Positions 1-5,211 of a stretch of 5,211 nucleotides of DNA are shown one piece after another (the stretch's first letter is position 1; every line of letters begins with the position of its first letter). The notes below the pieces were generated by a model. The model made no database searches. It was not told the DNA's origin and saw nothing but the letters and a program-made list of their open reading frames with translations. The stretch comes from an uncultured Intestinimonas sp. (GTDB taxonomy: Bacteria; Bacillota_A; Clostridia; Oscillospirales; Oscillospiraceae), in contig CAUBHZ010000157.1 of the NCBI GenBank assembly GCA_958435885.1, positions 1 to 5,211 on the forward strand. The letters are read 5' to 3'. The position numbers and the translations under genes are program-made.

Positions 1-1150
1 TGATACGGGCGCCGGAGCAGCCGATGGGGTGGCCGATGGCGATGGCGCCGCCGTTCACGTTCAGCTTGCTCAGGTCGAAGCCCAGCTCACGGCCCACGGC
101 CACGGACTGAGCGGCAAAGGCCTCGTTGGCCTCGATGAGGTCGATGTCGTCGATGGTCAGGCCGGCCTTGGCCATGGCGTTGCGGGAGGCGGGCACGGGA
201 CCCACGCCCATGATCTTGGGATCGACGCCGCCCTGGCCCCAGCCGATGAGCTTGGCCATGGGCTTCAGGCCGTACTTCTCCACGGCCTCGCCGGAGGCGA
301 CGATGATGGCGGCGGCGCCGTCGTTCAGGCCGGAGGCGTTGGCGGCGGTGACGCGCTGGACGTGCTTGCGGGCATCGGCCTCATGGATCTGGGTGGGCTG
401 GAAGGTGTGGACGACCTCATCCTCCACGCCCTCGGGACCCACGGGGAAGGCGCCCTTCAGCTTGGCCACGGACTCGGCGGTGGTGCCGGCCTTGGGGTAC
501 TCGTCCACCTTGAACTCCACCATTTCCTTCTTCTTCTTGACCATCACGGGGACGATCTCGTCGTTGAAGCGGCCGGACTCGATGGCGGCGCAGGCCTTCT
601 GCTGGGAGGCGGCGGCGAACTCGTCCAGCTCCTGGCGGGTGATGCCCCAGATGTCGCAGATGTTCTCAGCGGTGGTACCCATGTGGTAGTTGTTGTAGGC
701 GTCCCACAGGCCGTCCTTGATCATGGTATCGACGACCTTCTTGTCGCCCATGCGGGCGCCCCAGCGCTCGTCGGGGAGGGCAAAGGGAGCCTGAGACATG
801 CTCTCGGTGCCGCCGGCCACGATGATGTCGGCGTCGCCGCAGATGATGGCGCGGGCGGCCTCCATGACGGACTTCATGCCGGAGCCGCAGACCATGTTGA
901 CGGTAAAGGCGGGCACGCTGTAGGGGATACCGGCCTTCACGGTGACCTGACGGGCGATGTTCTGGCCCAGGCCAGCGGTGAGCACGCCGCCGAAGATGAC
1001 CTCGTCCACGTTCTCAGGAGCCACATTGGCGCGCTTGAGGGCTTCCTTCACGACAACGGCGCCCATATCCACGGCGGGGGTGTCCTTCAGGCTTCCGCCA
1101 AAGGAACCGACAGCGGTGCGGCAGCAATTCACAATGTAGACATCTCTCAT
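1..1150 (-). CDS. thlA: Acetyl-CoA acetyltransferase (biosynthetic thiolase), 3' end beyond window
   Basis: Cytoplasmic thiolase of the ThlA/AtoB/PhaA type, which condenses two acetyl-CoA to acetoacetyl-CoA and CoA, the first step towards butyrate or related C4 products. I translated 383 codons from the ATG at 1150; the frame is open to the left edge. Visible landmarks are the N-terminal [13 protein letters not shown], the nucleophile Cys88 in [10 protein letters not shown], the [10 protein letters not shown] block (113-122), YHMGTTAEN (155-163), [10 protein letters not shown] (271-280), NEAF (342-345) and the catalytic GHP with His374. The second active-site Cys (C378 in the Zoogloea enzyme) would lie just past the window, with about 34 residues missing. 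The start is supported by GGAGGT 9 nt upstream and the typical [13 protein letters not shown] opening. Compared with the ~392-residue family norm there are about 26 extra residues at about 241-266. Arg codons are almost all CGC/CGT and Gly codons GGC/GGT, suggesting high expression. Family assignment is secure; acetyl-CoA specificity and the symbol are inferred. Confidence 0.95.
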   Translation of the reverse strand, partial: MRDVYIVNCCRTAVGSFGGSLKDTPAVDMGAVVVKEALKRANVAPENVDEVIFGGVLTAGLGQNIARQVTVKAGIPYSVPAFTVNMVCGSGMKSVMEAARAIICGDADIIVAGGTESMSQAPFALPDERWGARMGDKKVVDTMIKDGLWDAYNNYHMGTTAENICDIWGITRQELDEFAAASQQKACAAIESGRFNDEIVPVMVKKKKEMVEFKVDEYPKAGTTAESVAKLKGAFPVGPEGVEDEVVHTFQPTQIHEADARKHVQRVTAANASGLNDGAAAIIVASGEAVEKYGLKPMAKLIGWGQGGVDPKIMGVGPVPASRNAMAKAGLTIDDIDLIEANEAFAAQSVAVGRELGFDLSKLNVNGGAIAIGHPIGCSGARI

Positions 1151-1159
1151 GGGTATCTG

Positions 1160-1165
1160 ACCTCC
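1160..1165 (-). promoter_or_regulatory. Ribosome-binding site of the thiolase gene
   Basis: GGAGGT on the minus strand, 9 nt before the ATG at 1150. It is a near-perfect anti-Shine-Dalgarno match and fixes the thiolase start. Confidence 0.85.
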
Positions 1166-1220
1166 AATTAAGTAAATTTTTTAGAGCTCGTGCTTTCCCA
1201 TCCACTTGCTTCTGCGCAAC

Positions 1221-1249
1221 ATTATATATGATTGTTCCCAAAAATGCAA
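1221..1249 (-). promoter_or_regulatory. Candidate sigma-A-type promoter of the thiolase gene
   Basis: On the minus strand there is a consensus -10 box TATAAT (1221-1226), a 17-bp spacer, and TTGCAT (1244-1249) as the -35 box, which matches the first three bases of TTGACA. The -10 lies in an AT-rich patch (CATATATAAT). Transcription would start near 1214, giving a leader of roughly 64 nt before the ATG at 1150. The promoter lies after the mfd terminator, so the thiolase is probably transcribed on its own. The -10 box is strong; the -35 is only moderate. Confidence 0.75.
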
Positions 1250-1256
1250 CCGCGAG

Positions 1257-1272
1257 GTGAGGGGAACCTCAC
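1257..1272. promoter_or_regulatory. Short perfect palindrome upstream of the thiolase -35 box
   Basis: GTGAGG (1257-1262), GGAA, CCTCAC (1267-1272) is a perfect 6-bp inverted repeat with a 4-nt centre. An overlapping alternative pairs GAGGT with ACCTC. It begins 7 bp upstream of the proposed -35 box, where an activator or repressor could bind. No T-run follows on either strand, so it is not an intrinsic terminator. The binding protein is unknown and an operator role is only an inference. Confidence 0.35.
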
Positions 1273-1327
1273 AAATAAGTGCGTGATCGCTGTATTTTCT
1301 CTCATTTTAAAGATTTGAAGACGGACG

Positions 1328-1346
1328 TGTTCCGACAAGCGGAACA
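1328..1346. repeat. Inverted repeat TGTTCCG-N5-CGGAACA
   Basis: A perfect 7-bp inverted repeat, TGTTCCG (1328-1334) and CGGAACA (1340-1346), separated by ACAAG. It lies between the mfd terminator and the thiolase promoter, about 80 bp upstream of the -35 box. A further CGGAAC half-like copy occurs at 1381-1386. No T-run follows it. It could be a regulator-binding site or a small hairpin; the sequence alone does not say which. Confidence 0.35.
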
Positions 1347-1404
1347 TGCGTTTGTGGAGATGTGCCGATTGTCTTCTGAACGGAACGAGTGGTGCTACCA
1401 ATCC

Positions 1405-1438
1405 AAAAAAGGACCCCGGCCGAAAGGGGCCGGGGTCC
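1405..1438 (-). terminator. Rho-independent terminator of mfd
   Basis: On the minus strand an 11-bp perfect GC-rich stem (GGACCCCGGCC at 1438-1428 pairing with GGCCGGGGTCC at 1421-1411) closes a 6-nt loop and is followed at once by six Ts (1410-1405). It begins 24 bp after the mfd stop codon. On the plus strand no T-run follows the stem, so it works only for minus-strand transcription. Confidence 0.93.
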
Positions 1439-1462
1439 GGTGGGAGGGAGGGCGTCCCGTGC

Positions 1463-4400
1463 TCACGGGGCGGCGGTGGAAGCGGGCGGCGGAGGGGTCT
1501 GGGCGGCGTAGTCCTCCACCAGCCTGGTGGCCAGCTTCAGGGGGTCCTCGCCCTTTTTGAGCTTGAGGGCCAGGTGGGGCTTCTCCCCGGCGGAGAAGAG
1601 GAGTCGGCCCCGGTAGGTCTGGCCGCCGCAGAGGGCGGAGACCTTGTTGAAGTCCACCTGGGAGAGGACGAAGAGGAGCCGCTCCCCCTTCTGGGCGATC
1701 TCGGAGATGCCGCAGGCCGCCGCGGCGGCGCGGAGGAGGGCCACCGAGATGAGGTTGTTGACGGTGCGGGGCGGGTCGCCGTAGCGGTCGATGAGCTCAT
1801 CCACCAGGTCGTCGGCGTCGTGCTCGCTGCGGATGCGGGCAATGCGGCGATAGAGGTCCATGCGCTGCTCGGGGGAGGGGACATATTTGTCGGGGATGGA
1901 GGCGGCCACGGTCAGGTCGGCGGCGCACTCGGCGGGGAGCTGGGCGGTCTCGCCCTTCTCCTCCAGCACCGCCTCCTCCAGCAGCTTGAGGTACATGTCG
2001 TAGCCCACGCTGACCAGGAAGCCGGACTGCTCGGGGCCCAGCACGTTGCCGGCGCCCCGGATCTCCAGGTCACGCATGGCGATCTTGAAGCCGGAGCCGA
2101 ACTCGGCGAACTCCCGGATGGCGGCCAGGCGCTTGGTCTGGACCTCGGTGAGCACCTTGCCCTTCCGGTAGGTCATATAGGCAAAAGCCCGCCGGGCGGA
2201 GCGGCCCACCCGGCCACGGAGCTGGTGGAGCTGGGAGAGGCCCATCTTGTCGGCGTCCTCGATGATGAGGGTGTTGGCGTTGGGGATGTCGATGCCCGTC
2301 TCGATGATGGTGGTGCACACCAGGATGTCCACCTCGCCGTCGGTCATCTGGCTCATGACGTCGTTGATGGCCTCCTGGGTCATCTTGCCGTGGGCCACCG
2401 CCACCCGGGCGTCGGGCAGCATGGCCTGGATGCGTCCGGCGGTGCGGTCGATGGTCTCCACCCGGTTGTGGAGGTAGTAGACCTGGCCGCCCCGCTCCAG
2501 CTCACGGCTCATGGCGTCCCGGAGCACCGACCAGTCGTGCTCCAGCACGTAGGTCTGCACCGGCTGCCGGTCCTGGGGGGGCTCCTCCAGGGTGGACATG
2601 TCCCGGATGCCCGAGAGGGCCATGTTGAGGGTGCGGGGGATGGGGGTGGCGGAGAGGGTGAGCACGTCCACCTGCTTGGAGAGCTCCTTGAGCTTCTCCT
2701 TGTGGGCCACGCCGAAGCGCTGCTCCTCGTCCACCACCAGCAGCCCCAGGTCCTTGAACTGGACGTCCTTGTTGAAGAGGCGGTGGGTGCCGATGAGGAG
2801 GTCCACCTTGCCTGCCTTCAGGTCCATGAGGGTCTGGCGCATCTGGGCCGGGGTGCGGAACCGGGAGACCACGTCGATCTCCACGGGGAATTTGGCGAAC
2901 CGCCGCCGGGCGGAGAGGTAGTGCTGCCGGGCCAGGACGGTGGTGGGAGCCAGGATGGCAGCCTGCTTGCCGTCCAGGACGCACTTCATGATGGCCCGGA
3001 AGGCCACCTCGGTCTTGCCGTAGCCCACGTCGCCGCAGAGGAGCCGGTCCATGGGTTTGGGCGTCTCCATGTCATGCTTGATGTCCTGGATGCACCGGAG
3101 CTGGTCGTCGGTCTCGGTGTACTCGAACTGGTCCTCGAACTCCCGCATCCAGGGGGAGTCGGGGGCGAAGGCGTGGCCGGGCAGCCGCTCCCGCTGGGCG
3201 TAGAGCTGGATGAGGCCTTTGGCCAGGTCCTGGACCGCCTTCTTGGCCCGGGTCTTGGTCTTTTCCCAGTCGGCGCCCCCCAGCTTGTTGAGCTTTTTGT
3301 GCTCGGTGTCGTCGCCGGAGCCGATGTATTTGCTCACCAGGTCCAGCTGGGTGGCGGGGACATAGAGCACGTCGGAGCCGGCGTAGGCGATCTTGACATA
3401 GTCCTTCTGCACCCCGTCGGTGCTCATCTTCACCATGCCCACGTAGCGGCCAATGCCGTGGTGCTCATGGACCACCAGGTCGCCGGGGGAGAGGTCGGCG
3501 TAGGAGGCCAGCTTCTGGCGGCTGGAGTCCTTCTTGGTCCTCACCTTCCGGGCGGGGACGGCCCGGCCCTCGGTGAGCACGGCGGCGGCGGCGCCGGGGT
3601 ACTCGAAGCCGGCGGAGAGGCCCCCCAGGCAGATGACGGCCTTGCCGGGGCCGGGGAGCTCGTGGAGCTGGAAGTCCACGGCGGTGCGGACCTTCTTCTC
3701 CCGGAGCATGGCCTGGAGGTCCAGGCACCGGCGCTCGGCGGAGGCCAGCACCACCGTGGCAAAGCCCGCCTTCTGGTAGTGCTCCAGGTCGGCGGCGGCG
3801 GTCTCCAGGCTGGCGCCGTAGGAGGGGAGCTGCTTGGTGAGCACGTCCAGCAGGGACTTGGGCCGCAGGGGGTAGGTGTTGGAGGTGAAAGTGTCCAGGA
3901 AGACCACGGGGTAGTCGGAGAGCCGGGCCATCAGCTCCTCAAAGGTGCGGACGAACCGGGCCAGCTCTCCCGCCACCAGGCCGGACTCCAGCAGGGTCTT
4001 CACGTCCTCCTCCATGCGCCAGAGGTAGTTCCGTGCCCGCTCCGCCACCCGGGGACTCTCGGCCAGGCACACCACCGCGTCGGCGGGCAGGTAGTCGGCC
4101 GCCGTGGCCAGCTCGGGGTAGATGAGGGCCAGATAGCGGTCCATGGCGGGGAAGGAGAGGCCCTGGGAGAGCCGCTCCCGGTCCTGGGAGAGGGTGGTGA
4201 GGAGGGCGGTATGGTCCCCTTTGGAGCCCCTTACCCGGGAAATGAGGCCGTCCATGGCCTCGGTGAGGCCCACGTAGCCGCCGGGAGAGAGCTGGGGCAG
4301 CACCTCGGCCACCGGCAGGATGTCGCAGACCTGGCGGTTTTCCACCCGGCGCTGAGTGGCGGGGTCGAAGGTGCCCATGGAGTCGATCTCGTCCCCGAAG

Positions 4401-4984
4401 AACTCGCAGCGGATGGGCTCGGCGCAGGCGGGGGAGAAGAGGTCCAGGATGCCGCCCCGGAGGGCGAACTGGCCCACGCCCTCCACCTGGTCGCAGCGGA
4501 CGTAGCCCGAGGCGGTGAGGGTCTCGGCCAGCTCATTGAGGTCGTGGACCTCCCCCACCCGCAGGGTATGGACGGTCTGGAGCAGGAGGTGCTTGGGCAG
4601 GGTCCGCTGGAGGAGGGCCTCCGGGGTGGTGACCACCAGGGGCGGCTCGTCCTGGGCCAGGGCCCGGAGGGCGGAGAGCCGCCGGTGCTCCCACTGCCGG
4701 GAGACTACGGCGGCGTCGTGGAAGGTGAACTCCCGGCTGGGCAGGGTGAGGACGGCCTCGCCGGTGAAGGCGTGGAGGTCCTCGGCCAGGCGCTGGGCCT
4801 CCCCCTCGTCGGGGCACACCACCACCACCGGCCGGTCGGCCTTGACCCGGAGCCCGGCGGCAAAATGGGCGCGGTGGACCGCCGCCAAGCCGGACACGGC
4901 CGCCGGGCAGGCGCCCGAGTCCAGGGCGGTGAGCAGGGAGCCGAATTCCGGCACCCGGTCCAGGATGTGGAGAAGCTCTTTCAT
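1463..4984 (-). CDS. mfd: Transcription-repair coupling factor Mfd (TRCF), complete
   Basis: Cytoplasmic DNA translocase that binds RNA polymerase stalled at template-strand lesions, pushes it off and recruits UvrA to start nucleotide excision repair. It has 1173 residues, within the usual 1150-1180 range. Order of parts: N-terminal UvrB-like module with a degenerate nucleotide site (about 1-340, including GVGQFALRGGILDLFSP near 169-185); divergent D3 region; RNA-polymerase-interacting domain (about 490-560, LSPGDLVVHEHHGIGRYVGM at 498-517); RecG-like helicase core with Walker A GDVGYGKTE (651-659, Lys657), motif Ia APTTVLARQH, DEEQ box (752-755), SAT (778-780) and QLRGRVGR (921-928); the translocation motif around RDLEIRGAGNVLG (971-983); and the C-terminal UvrA-blocking domain (about 1020-1150), ending in a Pro-rich tail. 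The ATG at 4984 is chosen because AAAGGAG lies 6 nt upstream and MKELL matches family N-termini. The frame stays open to an ATG at 5086, but that would add 34 residues encoded by the repeat and promoter. No key motif is missing. Confidence 0.98.
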   Translation of the reverse strand: MKELLHILDRVPEFGSLLTALDSGACPAAVSGLAAVHRAHFAAGLRVKADRPVVVVCPDEGEAQRLAEDLHAFTGEAVLTLPSREFTFHDAAVVSRQWEHRRLSALRALAQDEPPLVVTTPEALLQRTLPKHLLLQTVHTLRVGEVHDLNELAETLTASGYVRCDQVEGVGQFALRGGILDLFSPACAEPIRCEFFGDEIDSMGTFDPATQRRVENRQVCDILPVAEVLPQLSPGGYVGLTEAMDGLISRVRGSKGDHTALLTTLSQDRERLSQGLSFPAMDRYLALIYPELATAADYLPADAVVCLAESPRVAERARNYLWRMEEDVKTLLESGLVAGELARFVRTFEELMARLSDYPVVFLDTFTSNTYPLRPKSLLDVLTKQLPSYGASLETAAADLEHYQKAGFATVVLASAERRCLDLQAMLREKKVRTAVDFQLHELPGPGKAVICLGGLSAGFEYPGAAAAVLTEGRAVPARKVRTKKDSSRQKLASYADLSPGDLVVHEHHGIGRYVGMVKMSTDGVQKDYVKIAYAGSDVLYVPATQLDLVSKYIGSGDDTEHKKLNKLGGADWEKTKTRAKKAVQDLAKGLIQLYAQRERLPGHAFAPDSPWMREFEDQFEYTETDDQLRCIQDIKHDMETPKPMDRLLCGDVGYGKTEVAFRAIMKCVLDGKQAAILAPTTVLARQHYLSARRRFAKFPVEIDVVSRFRTPAQMRQTLMDLKAGKVDLLIGTHRLFNKDVQFKDLGLLVVDEEQRFGVAHKEKLKELSKQVDVLTLSATPIPRTLNMALSGIRDMSTLEEPPQDRQPVQTYVLEHDWSVLRDAMSRELERGGQVYYLHNRVETIDRTAGRIQAMLPDARVAVAHGKMTQEAINDVMSQMTDGEVDILVCTTIIETGIDIPNANTLIIEDADKMGLSQLHQLRGRVGRSARRAFAYMTYRKGKVLTEVQTKRLAAIREFAEFGSGFKIAMRDLEIRGAGNVLGPEQSGFLVSVGYDMYLKLLEEAVLEEKGETAQLPAECAADLTVAASIPDKYVPSPEQRMDLYRRIARIRSEHDADDLVDELIDRYGDPPRTVNNLISVALLRAAAAACGISEIAQKGERLLFVLSQVDFNKVSALCGGQTYRGRLLFSAGEKPHLALKLKKGEDPLKLATRLVEDYAAQTPPPPASTAAP

Positions 4985-4990
4985 ACGGTG

Positions 4991-4997
4991 CTCCTTT
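4991..4997 (-). promoter_or_regulatory. mfd: Ribosome-binding site of mfd
   Basis: AAAGGAG on the minus strand, 6 nt before the ATG at 4984. It decides the start in favour of the 1173-residue protein over the in-frame ATG at 5086, before which no comparable site is seen. Confidence 0.85.
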
Positions 4998-5023
4998 GGC
5001 GGTGGGTGGTGGGGATGAGGTGG

Positions 5024-5052
5024 AGTATAGGTGGCTGTCATCCGCCCAACAA
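5024..5052 (-). promoter_or_regulatory. mfd: Candidate mfd promoter, -35 box inside a repeat
   Basis: On the minus strand TATACT (5024-5029) serves as the -10 box (5 of 6 consensus bases). Exactly 17 bp upstream lies TTGTTG (5047-5052) as the -35 box (TTG core conserved). Initiation near 5017 would give a leader of about 33 nt with the ribosome-binding site well placed. The -35 box and the outer part of the spacer fall inside the palindromic repeat at 5038-5111. Upstream read-through transcription of mfd cannot be excluded because the next gene is outside the window. Confidence 0.55.
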
Positions 5053-5111
5053 GCCTTCCCCTGGGGGAAGGTGCCCCAGTGCGCACACTGGGGCGGATGA
5101 GGGGGAGCCTT
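5038..5111. repeat. Palindromic intergenic repeat with nested hairpins (MITE/REP-like)
   Basis: A compact, non-coding, highly self-complementary block. It contains an outer perfect 10-bp inverted repeat TCATCCGCCC (5038-5047) / GGGCGGATGA (5091-5100); hairpin 1, CCTTCCCC (5054-5061) / GGGGAAGG (5064-5071); hairpin 2, GCCCCAGT (5073-5080) / ACTGGGGC (5087-5094) around the palindrome GTGCGCAC; and imperfect ends AAGCCTTCCCC (5051-5061) / GGGGGAGCCTT (5101-5111), 9 of 11 matching as inverted repeats. The outer stem and hairpin 2 share GGGC, so they compete. From memory, elements of this AAGCCTTCCCC...GGGGGAGCCTT design are scattered between genes in gut Oscillospiraceae and Ruminococcaceae. With one copy here, multicopy status cannot be shown. 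It encodes no protein. Confidence 0.65.
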
Positions 5112-5181
5112 ACGGTGTGGTTTTACGTCGCGTTTCCTTGTCTTTCTGTGACGTGGAAGGACGGGAGAGACGTTCAAAACC

Positions 5182-5211
5182 CGTTTCTTTTTCCCTGCTG
5201 GAAAAAGAACG
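5182..5211. repeat. AT-rich hairpin at the right edge
   Basis: TTCTTTTTCC (5185-5194) pairs perfectly with GGAAAAAGAA (5200-5209) around the 5-nt loop CTGCT. Allowing one bulged T (5184), C5182-G5183 extend the pairing to C5210-G5211, and it may go on beyond the window. Just before it, ACGGG (5161-5165) and CCCGT (5180-5184) form a weak 5-bp stem followed by a T-rich run on the plus strand. This could be part of a terminator for a neighbouring gene, but the flank is missing. Confidence 0.3.

Larger units (their letters stand above)
1151..1462. other. Intergenic region between mfd and the thiolase gene
   Basis: 312 bp without a convincing gene. In minus-strand order it holds the mfd terminator, a stretch with the TGTTCCG inverted repeat, the GTGAGG palindrome, the thiolase promoter, and a ~64-nt leader ending in the ribosome-binding site. 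It is clearly more AT-rich than the flanking genes, especially 1160-1250 and 1271-1320. I saw no tRNA, riboswitch-like fold or small gene with a convincing ribosome-binding site. Confidence 0.7.

Noticed and set aside
29..1171. 380-codon plus-strand open frame antisense to the thiolase
   Set aside because: It is rich in Gly, His, Ala and Asp, has no known motif, and mirrors a verified thiolase on the other strand. High GC at third codon positions commonly leaves such long antisense frames open.
1014..1241. Minus-strand 75-codon frame overlapping the thiolase start
   Set aside because: Its ATG lies upstream of the proposed thiolase -10 box, and it reads the thiolase gene in the wrong frame.
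1257..1277. Rex (redox repressor) binding site upstream of the thiolase
   Set aside because: The minus strand reads TTGTGA then TCAC, similar to Rex half-sites, but 8 bases separate them where Rex sites have 6, and the right half ends CT in place of AA.
1279..1560. Plus-strand open frame starting with GTG in the intergenic region
   Set aside because: The first ~43 residues look moderately protein-like, but it runs through the mfd terminator stem and into the 3' end of mfd, and has no ribosome-binding site at proper distance. It is probably chance.
4985..5086. N-terminal extension of Mfd to the in-frame ATG at 5086
   Set aside because: The extension is translated from the palindromic repeat and proposed promoter, is Pro/His-rich, lacks family similarity, and has no good ribosome-binding site. 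The ATG at 4984 has a strong one.
5051..5111. Intrinsic terminator for an upstream gene
   Set aside because: The stems are GC-rich, but no T-run follows on either strand, and the nested layout fits a repeat element better.
5111..5211. tRNA or other structured RNA gene at the right end
   Set aside because: GTTCAAAAC at 5172-5180 recalls a T-loop, but there is no flanking T-stem and no acceptor or anticodon arm can be drawn.

Overview
The window is a stretch of high-GC, Gram-positive-type chromosome with two real protein genes, both on the minus strand. They are the transcription-repair coupling factor gene mfd (complete, start at 4984, stop at 1463) and, downstream of it, a biosynthetic thiolase / acetyl-CoA acetyltransferase gene (start at 1150) that runs off the left edge of the window. 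Strong GGAGGT/AAAGGAG ribosome-binding sites, very high GC at third codon positions, the clostridial style of both proteins and a palindromic intergenic repeat of a kind I associate with gut Oscillospiraceae suggest a butyrate-producing Clostridia member near Flavonifractor, Pseudoflavonifractor or Lawsonibacter. That placement is an inference from style, not a database match.

Layout from right to left, in the direction of transcription. 4985-5211 is non-coding. It holds a palindromic repeat (5038-5111), a candidate mfd promoter whose -35 box lies inside that repeat, and an AT-rich hairpin cut by the window edge. 1463-4984 is mfd, 1173 residues with all expected modules intact. A strong intrinsic terminator (1405-1438) lies 24 bp past the mfd stop. 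1151-1404 is an intergenic region with two short perfect inverted repeats and a good candidate sigma-A-type promoter (TTGCAT, 17 bp, TATAAT) for the thiolase. 1-1150 is the thiolase, 383 codons visible.

The two genes appear to be separate transcription units. mfd ends at its own terminator and the thiolase has its own promoter and leader, so their adjacency need not mean a shared function. Mfd removes stalled RNA polymerase and recruits nucleotide excision repair. The thiolase condenses two acetyl-CoA to acetoacetyl-CoA, the usual entry to butyrate synthesis. Codon choice differs: the thiolase uses a narrow C/T-ending set for Arg and Gly, as in highly expressed genes, while mfd freely uses CGG and GGG.

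I see no mobile-element gene, CRISPR array, defence system or RNA gene. The points most worth a second look are a net ~26-residue in-frame insertion in the thiolase just before its CoA-binding loop, and the repeat that overlaps the mfd promoter.
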